A DNA stretch of 64,000 nucleotides, taken from the NCBI GenBank assembly GCA_937920635.1, contig CAKZUE010000026.1:62001-126000 (forward strand), given 5' to 3'. Position 1 is the first letter of the stretch. Each line of letters starts with the position of its first letter. The notes under the pieces were generated by a model, which saw nothing but the letters and a program-made list of their open reading frames with translations, did no database searches and was not told the origin of the DNA. The position numbers and the translations under genes were made by a program. Below, one piece after another: positions 1 through 8,594 of the stretch. The stretch comes from an uncultured Bryobacteraceae bacterium (GTDB lineage: Bacteria; Acidobacteriota; Terriglobia; Bryobacterales; Bryobacteraceae).

Positions 1-666
1 CACCTCATCGGCGGGCCGCTGCCCGCCTGGCTGATCACGGTGGGCATCGTGGGCAGCGTGATGATGTTCGTGCCGGTGGTGACGGTGGCGGTGAACCATC
101 ATCTCACGATGGTCGGGCACTTCCATCACCTGAAATACAGCCCGACGCTGCGCTTCATCGTGTACGGGGCGATGTGCTACACGGCGGTGAGCTTCCAGGG
201 CTCGCTGCAATCGCTGCGGTCAGTGAACGAGATCTCGCACTTCACCCACTACACCATCGCGCACGCGCACCTGGGGGTGTACGCGTTCTTCACGATGGTG
301 ATGTTCGGCGCCATCTATTACGTGGCGCCGCGGCTGCTGAACGCGGAGTGGCATTCGGCTGCCTGGATCCGCGTGCACTTCTGGACCACCGCCGTCGGCA
401 TGGCGATCTACTGGCTGGGCCTGACGTGGGCCGGCTGGGAGCAGGGCAAGATGATGAACGATCCGCGCATTCCGTTCCTGGATATCGTGCGATTCACCGT
501 CCCATGGCTGTGGTCGCGCAGCGCCGCCGGAGTGCTGATGACCATCGGCCACCTCTCTTTTGCGTGGCTGTTCTGGAACATGCTGCGCCAGCGCGGTGCG
601 TATTTGCCTGGCCCCACGCTGCTGATCCGCAAGGATGAGCCCGTGGCCGTGGGAGGTGGCGAATGA
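1..666 (+). CDS. ccoN: cbb3-type cytochrome c oxidase subunit I, C-terminal part (5' end outside window)
   Basis: This is the catalytic heme-copper subunit of a cbb3 oxidase, which reduces O2 at the cytoplasmic membrane. The reading frame is open from base 1, so the N-terminus lies upstream. The visible 221 residues are strongly hydrophobic and contain conserved His-rich helix segments (NHHLTMVGHFHHL, then FTHYTIAHAHLGVYAFF) of the kind that bind heme and copper in CcoN. The last 4 bases overlap the start of the subunit II gene (ATGA), so translation is probably coupled. The gene is followed by ccoO, a CcoP-like cytochrome and a CcoI-type ATPase, which fixes the family. Visible motifs support the call well; the missing N-terminus cannot be judged. 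Confidence 0.9.
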   Translation, partial: HLIGGPLPAWLITVGIVGSVMMFVPVVTVAVNHHLTMVGHFHHLKYSPTLRFIVYGAMCYTAVSFQGSLQSLRSVNEISHFTHYTIAHAHLGVYAFFTMVMFGAIYYVAPRLLNAEWHSAAWIRVHFWTTAVGMAIYWLGLTWAGWEQGKMMNDPRIPFLDIVRFTVPWLWSRSAAGVLMTIGHLSFAWLFWNMLRQRGAYLPGPTLLIRKDEPVAVGGGE

Positions 667-1274
667 ACCGCGCATGGCTGCTGGTTGTGGGTGTCATCGC
701 GACCATCGTGGCGTCGGTGACCGGGCTGGTGCTGCTGCCTGACCGGCAGTTGCGCAGCACCGGGCCGGTGGAGGACGAAGACCGCGGCATCACGCTGCCC
801 GTGGCGTATTTCGGCGACGCCGAAGAGGGGCGCAAGGTGTACATGGATCTGGGCTGCATCTACTGCCACACGCAGCAGGTGCGGCCGGAGGGGTTCGGCG
901 CCGACATCGAACGCGGCTGGGGCATGCGCCGCAGTGTCGCCCGCGACTACATCCACGATGAGCCGCCACTGATGGGCACCATGCGCACGGGACCGGATCT
1001 GATGAACATCGGAGCGCGCCAGCCGAGCGCTCAATGGCACTACTTGCACCTGTACGAGCCGCGCATCACATCGCCCGGCTCCATCATGCCGCCGCACCGG
1101 TTCCTGTTCGAAGTGCGGCACTCGGCCGACGGGCTGCCCGAGGACGCCGTCCGGCTGCCCGACGAGTTCGCCCGGCGCAAGCCCTCCTGGATCGTTCCCA
1201 GAGACCGGGCGCGCTGGCTGGTGGCGTATCTGTTGAGCCTGGATCACAACTACGAAGTGCCGGAGGCACGCTGA
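663..1274 (+). CDS. ccoO: cbb3-type cytochrome c oxidase subunit II (mono-heme cytochrome c)
   Basis: A 203-residue membrane-anchored c-type cytochrome that passes electrons to CcoN. One N-terminal transmembrane helix spans about residues 4-24. It is followed by a single heme-attachment motif, CIYCH, near residue 65. A downstream GTMRTGPDLMNIGAR segment is typical of CcoO and supplies the likely Met ligand. Length matches the family. The ATG start overlaps the ccoN stop by 4 bases. No CcoQ-sized gene lies between it and the next cytochrome gene. Confidence 0.92.
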   Translation: MNRAWLLVVGVIATIVASVTGLVLLPDRQLRSTGPVEDEDRGITLPVAYFGDAEEGRKVYMDLGCIYCHTQQVRPEGFGADIERGWGMRRSVARDYIHDEPPLMGTMRTGPDLMNIGARQPSAQWHYLHLYEPRITSPGSIMPPHRFLFEVRHSADGLPEDAVRLPDEFARRKPSWIVPRDRARWLVAYLLSLDHNYEVPEAR

Positions 1275-1279
1275 ACGCC

Positions 1280-1954
1280 ATGCCGGAAAAGAAGGACACG
1301 CAACGCAGCGGCGAATACCGCATGAACCTGGAAGCTGCGGAGCGGCTGACGCCGGACGTGATTCCGCTGCACCGCGCCGTGATGCGCGAAATGGCCGAGC
1401 CGCAGGATGGGCTCGAGCCGGTGCCGGTGTGGCTCATTCTCGGTTTCCTGACGCTGGCAGGCTGGGCCGGATGGTACATCGCGTCAAACTCGGGCGGCTT
1501 CGCGCCAGACCAATACAACGAAAAGGCCGCCTTCGCGGCGGTCTCTGCCGAGGCGCCCAAGCCGGTGGATCCAATGGTGCTGGGCCGCCGCATCTACAAC
1601 AACTGCACCACCTGCCACCAGGATGACGGCTCTGGCGTCGAGGGAGCGTTTCCGCCGCTGGCGGGCTCCGAGATCGTCGCGGGCGCGCCGGAACAATTGG
1701 CGGCGATTTTGTTGCACGGGCTGCACGGCCCGCTGCGCGTGAAAGGCGCCGAGTACAACGGCGAGATGCCCGAGTGGGGCTCGAAGCTGAAGGATGAGCA
1801 GATCGCCGCCGTGATGACCTACATCCGCGCCTCTTTCGGCAACAACGCGCCTCCCGTCCAGGCGGATCTCGTGAAGCAGGTGCGCGAAGCGACGGCCTCG
1901 CGCAGCCAGCCCTGGACGGAAGCCGAGCTCCGCCAGTTCCGCCTCGGCGGCTGA
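1280..1954 (+). CDS. ccoP: CcoP-like membrane cytochrome c with one heme
   Basis: Takes the place of cbb3 subunit III, the electron-entry subunit. The protein has about 224 residues: a polar N-terminus, one transmembrane helix near residues 50-70 (VWLILGFLTLAGWAGWYIAS), then one cytochrome c domain with CTTCH near residue 112 and a later Met in GEMPEW. Canonical CcoP has two c-type hemes; only one CXXCH is present here. The start at 1280 was chosen because it lies just after the ccoO stop. ATG 1322 in the same frame is an alternative, and the frame is open further upstream only as overlap with ccoO. Position and topology support the call. Confidence 0.8.
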   Translation: MPEKKDTQRSGEYRMNLEAAERLTPDVIPLHRAVMREMAEPQDGLEPVPVWLILGFLTLAGWAGWYIASNSGGFAPDQYNEKAAFAAVSAEAPKPVDPMVLGRRIYNNCTTCHQDDGSGVEGAFPPLAGSEIVAGAPEQLAAILLHGLHGPLRVKGAEYNGEMPEWGSKLKDEQIAAVMTYIRASFGNNAPPVQADLVKQVREATASRSQPWTEAELRQFRLGG

Positions 1955-1972
1955 GCGGCGCGGGGGCTCTGC

Positions 1973-3988
1973 ATGAATCCGGCAGCTACCGCCAGCGGCG
2001 GCGCCTGCGCGGCGCCTTCCTGTCACACGGCATGGCTGAGCGCGACGCCCGCCTCGTGGTGGTGGCGGATCGGCATCTCCGCCTTTCTCGCGATGAACAC
2101 GATGACGGTGGGGCTGGCGGTCAACACGTCGGAAGCCAGCGACGCCGAGCGGCGCGCCATTCATCTCGTACTGCTGGCGCTGACGGTGGCCGTGTTCGCG
2201 CTGCTGGGCAAACCGCTGCTGGACGGGCTGGTGGAAAACGCCCGCGCGCGGCGGCTGTCGCTGGAGCCGCTGTTCGCGCTCGGGCTGGGCGGCGCGTTCG
2301 CAGCCAGCCTGTTGGCCACGTGGCGGGGCCACGGCGCAGTCTATTACGAGGTAAGCGCGATTCTGCTGGTGATTTACAGCCTGGGCAAGGTGGTGACGGG
2401 CGAGGCGGAGAACCGCGCCCTTCAGGCGGTGTCGCTGGCGGCTTCAGCCGCGGAGACCTGCCTCGTTGAAGCCGGGGACGGAGCGTTGATCGAGAAGCGC
2501 ATCGCCGATGTGGCGGCGGGCGACATTGTCGCTGCGCCGGCGGGCAGCCCTGTAGCCGTGGATGGCGCCGTGGAGCGGGGCAGCGCGCTCTGCCGCGTGG
2601 ACGCGGTGACGGGGGAGAGCTTTCTTGTAGCCAAGTCGCCGGGCGATGCGGTGCCGGCGGGCGCGATTCCAGCCGACGGAGCGCTGTGGGTGCGGGCTTC
2701 GGCGCCAGGCGCGCAGCGCTCGCTGGATCAGATCGCCGCCGCGATCGAGCGGAGCCGCGCCGAGCCCTCGCCGCTGGAGCGCACGGCGGCGCGCGCAGCG
2801 CTGTGGCTGACGCCGTTTGTGGCCGGCTCTTCCGTGCTGGCGGCGCTGTACTGGTGGTTGCGCGCGGGCGCGGATGCGGCGCTGATGAACGGGCTGGCCG
2901 TGCTCGTCATCGCCTGTCCCTGCGCGCTCGGCTTCGCCACGCCGCTGGCGCTGTGGGCGGCGATGAGCCGGTTCGCGCTGCGCGGAGCGTATCTGCGCAA
3001 TGGGGAGGCGCTGGAGCGGATCGCCGGCTGCGACGTGGCGGTGTTCGACAAAACCGGCACGCTGACGGGCGTGGAGCCGCGGCTGTCGGGGTTCGTCACC
3101 GCGCCGGATTGCGCGCTGGAGCGCGCGGAGCTGCTGGAGGTGGTGGCGGCGGTGGAGAGGTTGAGCGGACACCCCATCGCGCAGGCGTTCCGCGCGTGCG
3201 CAGCCGGAGGCGAGACGCGGTTTGAAGTGCGCGGCGTGCGGCTGCTGGCGGGACAGGGAGTGGCGGCGGAGTTGCGCGAGCGCCAGAGCGGGGCGGCGCA
3301 TGAGCTGCGGCTGGGGCTGGCGGAGAAGTTGCTCGGGCGCGAGGACGCGACGGCGTGGGAGAGCCTGCGCGGAGCTGCCGGTGCGGCGCCGGGAGCGCGG
3401 CTGCTGGCCGCCGTATGGGATGGCCGCCTGGCGGCGGTAGCCGTGCTCGAAGAGGCGCCTGTGCCGGGGCTGGCGGACCTTTGGAAGGATCTGCGGGAAG
3501 CGGGCATCGAATGCCTGCTCGTCTCCGGCGATGAAGCCGCACGCGTGCAGGCGCTGGGCTGCCCGGATGCGCGTGCTTCGATGCAGCCGCTCGAGAAGCT
3601 CGAACTGGTGCGCGGGCTGCAGGCGCAGGGCCGCCGCGTGCTCTTCATCGGCGACGGCATTAACGACGCGGCGGCGATGGCCGAAAGCCACGCATCGCTG
3701 GCGGTGGAGAGCGGCGCGGCGCTGGCGCGCGGCGTGGCGCACGGGGTGCTGCGGCCCGCAGCGGTGACGCGCATTGCGGAGCTTGTGCGGATCGCGCGGG
3801 CGGCGCGCCGGCTGGGCCGCTCGAATCTGGCCTACGCCGCTGCGTACAATCTGACAGGCATTCCCGTGGCGGCGGCGGGGTTGCTGCATCCGGTGTTTTC
3901 GGCGCTGGTGATGACCTGCTCGAGCCTGATGGTGGTGTGGCGGGCGGCGGCGTTTCTTTCAGCGGATCTGGAGGCGCAGGCGTCATGA
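1973..3988 (+). CDS. ccoI: Heavy-metal P1B-type ATPase, CcoI/FixI-like copper transporter
   Basis: A 671-residue P-type ATPase expected to move copper for cbb3 oxidase assembly. It shows TGES (actuator domain, near residue 217), the copper motif CPC in IACPCALG (near 316), the phosphorylated Asp in DKTGT (near 360) and GDGIND (near 560). About eight hydrophobic segments are visible. Unlike most CopA/CcoI proteins it has no N-terminal ferredoxin-like metal-binding domain with CXXC. The N-terminus carries only a short CAAPSC and enters the membrane by about residue 30. Placement directly after the oxidase subunits favours an oxidase-assembly role over detoxification. Confidence 0.88.
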   Translation: MNPAATASGGACAAPSCHTAWLSATPASWWWRIGISAFLAMNTMTVGLAVNTSEASDAERRAIHLVLLALTVAVFALLGKPLLDGLVENARARRLSLEPLFALGLGGAFAASLLATWRGHGAVYYEVSAILLVIYSLGKVVTGEAENRALQAVSLAASAAETCLVEAGDGALIEKRIADVAAGDIVAAPAGSPVAVDGAVERGSALCRVDAVTGESFLVAKSPGDAVPAGAIPADGALWVRASAPGAQRSLDQIAAAIERSRAEPSPLERTAARAALWLTPFVAGSSVLAALYWWLRAGADAALMNGLAVLVIACPCALGFATPLALWAAMSRFALRGAYLRNGEALERIAGCDVAVFDKTGTLTGVEPRLSGFVTAPDCALERAELLEVVAAVERLSGHPIAQAFRACAAGGETRFEVRGVRLLAGQGVAAELRERQSGAAHELRLGLAEKLLGREDATAWESLRGAAGAAPGARLLAAVWDGRLAAVAVLEEAPVPGLADLWKDLREAGIECLLVSGDEAARVQALGCPDARASMQPLEKLELVRGLQAQGRRVLFIGDGINDAAAMAESHASLAVESGAALARGVAHGVLRPAAVTRIAELVRIARAARRLGRSNLAYAAAYNLTGIPVAAAGLLHPVFSALVMTCSSLMVVWRAAAFLSADLEAQAS

Positions 3989-4632
3989 GTGCGTCGTCGC
4001 GATGGACGGCTCTCGCGCTGGCGCTGTTTACGGCGGCGCAGGGGGCGGCGTTCGTGCATCAGCGCTGGTGGCTGGGGATGGCGTGGCAGCCGGTGGCGCT
4101 CGCTGCGGCGCTGGCGGCGCTGGCGGTCTACTTCGCCTGGCGCGCGCGGTTCCTGCTTTCGGCGCACGCCGACATGCTGATCGTGATGGCGGCCTTCGGC
4201 GGCTTCGGCATGTGGCTGGGCGACCGCGTCGATCACTGGATCGACCCGAACGCGCCGCTATGCCCGCTGCACGACGCCCGCGGCGTGCTGGCGCTGGCGG
4301 GCTCGTGGATGACGTGGCTGATGCTCGCCTTCGCCATTCCTCCGTCGGTGCTCTGGAGCCGCTGTTTGCAGCCGCTGCGCGCAAGCGCCGGGAAGCTTGT
4401 TTTCGCGCTGGCGCTCGACATGGGCGGGATGCTGGCCGGCATGATCGCCGCACATTTCTGGATCGGGCGCGCCTGGGCGCTGCGGATTCCGCCGCCGGAG
4501 CTGGGCATGCACCTGGCGATGCTGGCCGGGATGCTCGCCGGGATGCTGCCGGCGATGTGGCTGCGGGATCGCATTCTCGGGGCATGGGGCCGTGACTCCG
4601 CAGGCGTGGCGCCGGCCGCCGTGGACCACTGA
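3985..4632 (+). CDS. Unknown multi-pass membrane protein linked to the cbb3 operon
   Basis: I do not recognise this 215-residue protein. It starts with ATGA overlapping the ccoI stop, so it is very likely co-translated with the ATPase. About five or six hydrophobic helices are visible. The last two thirds are Met-rich, with the near-repeat LAMLAGMLAGMLPAM, and there is a CPLHDARG segment plus several His residues between helices. Canonical cbb3 assembly genes ccoG, ccoH and ccoS are absent here. A role in copper handling or oxidase assembly is inferred only from position and residue content. Confidence 0.7.
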   Translation: MSASSRWTALALALFTAAQGAAFVHQRWWLGMAWQPVALAAALAALAVYFAWRARFLLSAHADMLIVMAAFGGFGMWLGDRVDHWIDPNAPLCPLHDARGVLALAGSWMTWLMLAFAIPPSVLWSRCLQPLRASAGKLVFALALDMGGMLAGMIAAHFWIGRAWALRIPPPELGMHLAMLAGMLAGMLPAMWLRDRILGAWGRDSAGVAPAAVDH

Positions 4633-4650
4633 GGGTGCTGCCCGATCCCA

Positions 4651-5508
4651 ATGAAATCCCCGATGTGGCTTGCCCGGGAGAGCCGGGATCGTGGCTGGTT
4701 TACCATAAAGAGTTCAGGGAGGCCCGCCATCGTCAAAGCGTGCGTGCTCGCCTCGTCGAGCGCCGGCAATTCGATCTTCATCGCGACGGAGAAGACCCGC
4801 ATCCTGGTCGATGCCGGCATCAACCGCAAAGAGACGTTCGCCCGGCTCGCGGCAATCGGCGAGGACCCGCACAAGCTCGACGCCATCTTCATCACCCACG
4901 AGCACTCCGATCATATCTGCGGGCTGCCGGTGATCAACCGGCAACTGGGCGCGCGGGTGCCCGTGTTCGCCACGCACCGGACAGCGCCGCTGCTCGATTG
5001 GGGCGGCTCGCCCGCGCCCCCTTTGGAGACCTTTCAGGCGGGCGCGGCGTTCGACTTCCGCGACCTCCACGTGCAGTCGTTCACGCTGCCCCATGACGCC
5101 GCCGACCCGGTGGGCTATACGATCACTGTCCAGGGCATCAAGATCGCCATCGCCACCGACCTCGGTTACCTCCCTGCCAGCGTCAGGCATCATCTCCAGG
5201 GCGCCCACTTCCTGCTGCTCGAATCCAACCACCACCCGGATCTGCTCAAGGTGGGGCCTTACCCGTGGCATCTCAAACAGCGGATCCTCTCCCGTCTCGG
5301 ACACCTGTCGAATGACGCTGCCTGCGAATACATTGGTTCGGAGTTGTCCAGCGAGACGCAGATGCTCGTGCTCGGGCATCTGAGCGAGCAGAACAACACC
5401 ATCTGGGATGCAGAGCTTTGCGCCCGGCAGGCGCTGCGGCAGCGGGGCCTGAATCCGAAGCTTGTAGTGATTGAACCTCGCCGTCAGTCCGATATTTTCC
5501 ATTTGTAA
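4651..5508 (+). CDS. MBL-fold metallo-hydrolase, WalJ/YycJ-like
   Basis: A metallo-beta-lactamase-fold hydrolase with the metal motif THEHSDH (HxHxDH). Further motifs follow: ATDLG near the second metal Asp, LLLESNHHPD, and LGHLSEQNN near the C-terminus, as in the WalJ/YycJ family of single-domain nucleases/hydrolases. Family members begin at the first beta strand, here KACVLASSSAGNS, which lies 26-28 residues inside the frame drawn from ATG 4651. A strong GGGAGG at 4717-4722 sits 6 nt before an ATC codon at 4729, so the real start may be there (see findings). The drawn start is the conservative first ATG. purB follows 11 bases downstream. Confidence 0.8.
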   Translation: MKSPMWLARESRDRGWFTIKSSGRPAIVKACVLASSSAGNSIFIATEKTRILVDAGINRKETFARLAAIGEDPHKLDAIFITHEHSDHICGLPVINRQLGARVPVFATHRTAPLLDWGGSPAPPLETFQAGAAFDFRDLHVQSFTLPHDAADPVGYTITVQGIKIAIATDLGYLPASVRHHLQGAHFLLLESNHHPDLLKVGPYPWHLKQRILSRLGHLSNDAACEYIGSELSSETQMLVLGHLSEQNNTIWDAELCARQALRQRGLNPKLVVIEPRRQSDIFHL

Positions 5509-5519
5509 GAGAAAAGTCC

Positions 5520-6848
5520 ATGATTTCGCGTTACACCCGCCCCGAGATGGGGCGCATCTGGAGCGATGAGAACCGGTTTCAGCAATGGCTGGAAGTCGAA
5601 CTTTCTACCGCTGAAGTTCTCGCAGAACGAGGCGAGGTGCCTGCCGATGCGGCGCGGCTTCTCCGCCAGCACGCCTCGTTCACCGTGGAGCGGATCCAGG
5701 CGATCGAGAAGGAAGTCCGCCACGACGTGATCGCTTTCACTACCTGTGTCGCTGAATCAATGAAAGCCAAGGGGCATGGCGAGGCGTCCCGGTGGTTGCA
5801 TTACGGCCTCACTTCTAACGACGTAGTAGATACAGCTCAGGCGCTGCTTCTCAAACAGTCCGCTGAGCTGATTCTGCGCGGCATCGACCGTCTGGCAGAG
5901 GTGTTGCGCCGCCGGGCGTTCGAGTTCAAAGACACTCTGGCGATCGGACGCACCCACGGGGTGCATGCGGAACCGATCACGTTCGGGCTGAAACTCGCCC
6001 TGTGGTACGACGAAGCCCGCCGCGCCCGTCAGCGGGTGGAGGCGGCAGCCGAGGATCTCCGCTTCGGGAAACTCTCTGGCGCCGTGGGCAATCTGGCGCA
6101 CCTGGCACCGGAGGCGGAGCAGGCGATCTGCGAGCGGCTTGGGCTGAAAGTGTCGCCCATCGCCAGCCAGGTGATCTCGCGGGACCGGCACGCCGCCTTC
6201 ATCAGCGCTCTGGCGCTCGCCTGCGCCCTGTGCGAGAAGATCGCGCTGGAAGTCCGACATTTACAGAGGACAGAGGTCCGTGAAGCCGAGGAACCTTTCG
6301 CCGAAGGGGCGCAGAAAGGCTCCAGCGCCATGCCCCACAAGCGGAACCCGGTAGTCTCCGAACAGATCTGCGGGCTGGCGCGGGTGGTCCGCTCCAATCT
6401 CCAGGCGGCGTTTGAGAACATCGCGCTCTGGCACGAACGCGACATCTCGCACTCCAGCGTGGAGCGGGTGATCCTGCCCGATTCCTGCATTCTCACCGAC
6501 TATCTTCTGGACCGGACGACGTGGCTGGTGGAGGGCATGCGCGTCTTTCCGGAGCGGATGCAGCGCAATCTGGAGCTGACCCGGGGGCTGGTCTTCTCCG
6601 GGCAGTTGCTGCTGGACCTGACCGCGGCGGGCATGCTCCGCGAGGACGCATACCGGCTGGTACAGACCGAGGCGATGAAGGCATGGCGGGAGGAGGGCGA
6701 CTTCCGGGCGGCGATCGAGTCACATCCGGACGTCCGCAAGTTTCTGACTCCCGAGCAGATCCAGCACGCCTTCGCGCCGGAGCGGCAACTGCGCCACGTG
6801 GACGCCATCTTCGCCCGCGTCTTTGGCGCGCACAGCAAAGCCGGATGA
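5520..6848 (+). CDS. purB: Adenylosuccinate lyase
   Basis: Catalyses two fumarate-releasing steps in purine synthesis: SAICAR to AICAR, and adenylosuccinate to AMP. The 442-residue protein carries the fumarase/aspartase-superfamily signature GSSAMPHKRNP near residue 270, a TSNDVVDTA motif near residue 100, and RTHGVHAEP near 145. Length and the N-terminus ISRYTRPEMGRIWSDE match the shorter (Bacillus/Thermotoga-type) PurB. It starts 11 bases after the metallo-hydrolase gene with only a weak purine-rich site, so it may depend on that gene for expression. Confidence 0.96.
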   Translation: MISRYTRPEMGRIWSDENRFQQWLEVELSTAEVLAERGEVPADAARLLRQHASFTVERIQAIEKEVRHDVIAFTTCVAESMKAKGHGEASRWLHYGLTSNDVVDTAQALLLKQSAELILRGIDRLAEVLRRRAFEFKDTLAIGRTHGVHAEPITFGLKLALWYDEARRARQRVEAAAEDLRFGKLSGAVGNLAHLAPEAEQAICERLGLKVSPIASQVISRDRHAAFISALALACALCEKIALEVRHLQRTEVREAEEPFAEGAQKGSSAMPHKRNPVVSEQICGLARVVRSNLQAAFENIALWHERDISHSSVERVILPDSCILTDYLLDRTTWLVEGMRVFPERMQRNLELTRGLVFSGQLLLDLTAAGMLREDAYRLVQTEAMKAWREEGDFRAAIESHPDVRKFLTPEQIQHAFAPERQLRHVDAIFARVFGAHSKAG

Positions 6849-6931
6849 ACTTCTTGAAACCTAAGGGCATGATCTGAAATTCGCGGGTTCGATTTCGATC
6901 ACTTGGGGTTACACTATTCACGGAGGCGTCC

Positions 6932-7435
6932 TTGCCGGTTGTGCCCGCCGCATGGTCGCCGGTTCCCGAACCAATGCGGACCCGAACCCCCACCCGGAAG
7001 GTGAAATCCCCGGAGGCGCTCAAGCCCAAAGCGCCGCAGCGAATGGCCCGTGTTCTACTGGCAGACGACGACCCCACCGCCCGCCTCACGCTGCAAACCG
7101 TTCTCGAAGCGGGCGGTTACCACGTCGACTCGGCAGCCTCCGCGGCGGAAGCGGTCAGCCTGCTCGATCAGTCTGAGTACGAACTGGTTCTGACCGACCT
7201 CGCCATGGAGTCGCCCGAGGCGGGGCTGCGCGTGCTGGCCCACGCACGCATGAAGGACTATCGCCCGGCCACGGCGCTGGTCACTTCCTGGCGTGCCCGC
7301 TCCCCCCGGAGCGGCAGAAAGGCCCCGGGACGGATGCTCGTCGAAGCCGAAGACGTGCCGGAACTTCTCGGCCAAGTGGCCAACCTGATCAGCTCCAGGG
7401 CTTCCCGCCGCGTCCGGGCCACCCGCAAGGCCTAG
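6932..7435 (+). CDS. Receiver-domain protein with a degenerate C-terminal half
   Basis: About 167 residues: a basic, Pro-rich leader of some 35 residues, then a CheY-like receiver domain. RVLLADDDPTARL gives the acidic pair, and LVLTDLAM the phospho-acceptor Asp. The usual beta-5 lysine is not evident; the corresponding region reads RMLVEAED. The linker SWRARSPRSGRK is unusually basic. No output domain is present. The TTG start at 6932 has GGAGG 5 bases upstream; GTG 6941 is an alternative. A TACACT -10-like box lies at 6910-6915. The stop overlaps the stop of the opposite-strand hydrolase within CTAG. Confidence 0.72.
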   Translation: MPVVPAAWSPVPEPMRTRTPTRKVKSPEALKPKAPQRMARVLLADDDPTARLTLQTVLEAGGYHVDSAASAAEAVSLLDQSEYELVLTDLAMESPEAGLRVLAHARMKDYRPATALVTSWRARSPRSGRKAPGRMLVEAEDVPELLGQVANLISSRASRRVRATRKA

Positions 7436-8055
7436 CGCGGCAGTCCCTCAGCCCGGATCACCTGCTCAAAAGCGTCCAGTGCGCCTCCGAAAAAGTGGTC
7501 GCGCGCCTCTACCCAGTGCAGCCGCTTCGGACCCCAGAGCCGGTCATACAATGCTTGTAGTTGTACCTGTGGGCCAAATTCGTCATTTGTAGATTGAATG
7601 AAGACCCGCAGCACCGGGCACTGATCCAGCAGGCTGTATTGCCGGTAGATGGTCGGGAAGCCCGCGACGATCACGCGCCGCGCGCCCTCCCAGCACTGCA
7701 AAGCGACTCTGGAACCGAAACTGAACCCCGCCATCACCAGCGGCAGCCCCGGGTATCGCTCCACCAGAAAATCGCGCGCCGCCCGGGCGTCATCCACTTC
7801 GCCGCGCCCATGGTCGTGCTCACCCTCGCTCAGGTGTACGCCCCGGAAGTTGAACCGCAGCGTCACCGCGCCCTCCTGCCGCAGCGCCCTCGCCATGCGG
7901 TAGACCACCTTGTTGTGCATAGTGCCGCCGCCGAGCGGATGCGGGTGCAGGACGAGAGCGGCGGCGCGCGGCTCTCCCGCGCCGGGTTCTTCGAGCAGCG
8001 CCTCCAGCCGCCCGGCGGGACCGGGCAGGAAGAGCGATTCGATACGCCGCGTCAT
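7432..8055 (-). CDS. Alpha/beta-hydrolase, dienelactone-hydrolase-like small family
   Basis: A 207-residue cytoplasmic hydrolase. The beta-strand and oxyanion region LVLHPHPLGGGTMHNK, the NFRGVHLSEG motif and the nucleophile elbow GFSFGSR (Ser near residue 111) match the short family annotated as alpha/beta hydrolases or dienelactone-hydrolase-like proteins. The late ARDHFFGG supplies the catalytic His. Substrate is unknown. It is the last gene of a minus-strand run (rsmB to here) and starts 2 bases after the yajQ stop, so co-transcription is likely. Confidence 0.82.
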   Translation of the reverse strand: MTRRIESLFLPGPAGRLEALLEEPGAGEPRAAALVLHPHPLGGGTMHNKVVYRMARALRQEGAVTLRFNFRGVHLSEGEHDHGRGEVDDARAARDFLVERYPGLPLVMAGFSFGSRVALQCWEGARRVIVAGFPTIYRQYSLLDQCPVLRVFIQSTNDEFGPQVQLQALYDRLWGPKRLHWVEARDHFFGGALDAFEQVIRAEGLPR

Positions 8056-8057
8056 CG

Positions 8058-8558
8058 TCAGTTGGTGCGGTAGTTGGTGAACTGCATGTCGATGCCGAAG
8101 TCGCGCTGCCGCAGCATGGCGATGATCTCCTGCAATGTGTCGCGCTCTTTGCCCGAGACGCGCACCAGATCCCCCTGGATCGACGCCTGCACCTTCTTCT
8201 TCGTGTCCTTGATCGCCTTGACGATCTCGCGCGCCTTCTCGATGGGGATGCCCTGTTGCAGATCGATCTCCTGCCGCACGGTGCTGCCCGCAGCCGGATG
8301 GATCGCTCCGTAGGTGAGCGCCTTCAGCGGAACGCCGCGCTTCACCAGCTTCCCCTGCAGGATCTCGACCACCGCTTTCAGGTGGAAATCGTCCGAGGAG
8401 GAGACCACGATCTTGTGCTCCTTCTCGTTCAGCTCGATCAGGCTCTTCGTGCCCTTCAGGTCGTAGCGCTGGCCGATCTCTTTCATCGCCTGATGAACGG
8501 CGTTGGCCACCTCGGGCATCTCCACTTTGGACACAATGTCAAAACTGTTGTCAGGCAT
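8058..8558 (-). CDS. yajQ: YajQ family nucleotide-binding protein
   Basis: A 166-residue protein matching the YajQ family along its whole length (SFDIVSKVEMPEVANAV at the start, the YDLKGTKS motif, and FGIDMQFTNYR at the end). In Xanthomonas a YajQ homologue binds cyclic di-GMP and acts as a transcription co-factor; other members bind nucleotides or RNA, so the role here is not settled. It lies between a response regulator gene and a hydrolase gene in the same orientation. Confidence 0.93.
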   Translation of the reverse strand: MPDNSFDIVSKVEMPEVANAVHQAMKEIGQRYDLKGTKSLIELNEKEHKIVVSSSDDFHLKAVVEILQGKLVKRGVPLKALTYGAIHPAAGSTVRQEIDLQQGIPIEKAREIVKAIKDTKKKVQASIQGDLVRVSGKERDTLQEIIAMLRQRDFGIDMQFTNYRTN

Positions 8559-8594
8559 GGCGAATCGTTCTTCTCCCGGCGCGCCGCTGCCGGC

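Noticed and set aside
2444-3889. 481-codon open frame on the minus strand across the ATPase gene
   Set aside because: It is an Arg/His/Gln-rich shadow of ccoI caused by high G+C. It has no domain, and the plus-strand frame has all P-type ATPase motifs.
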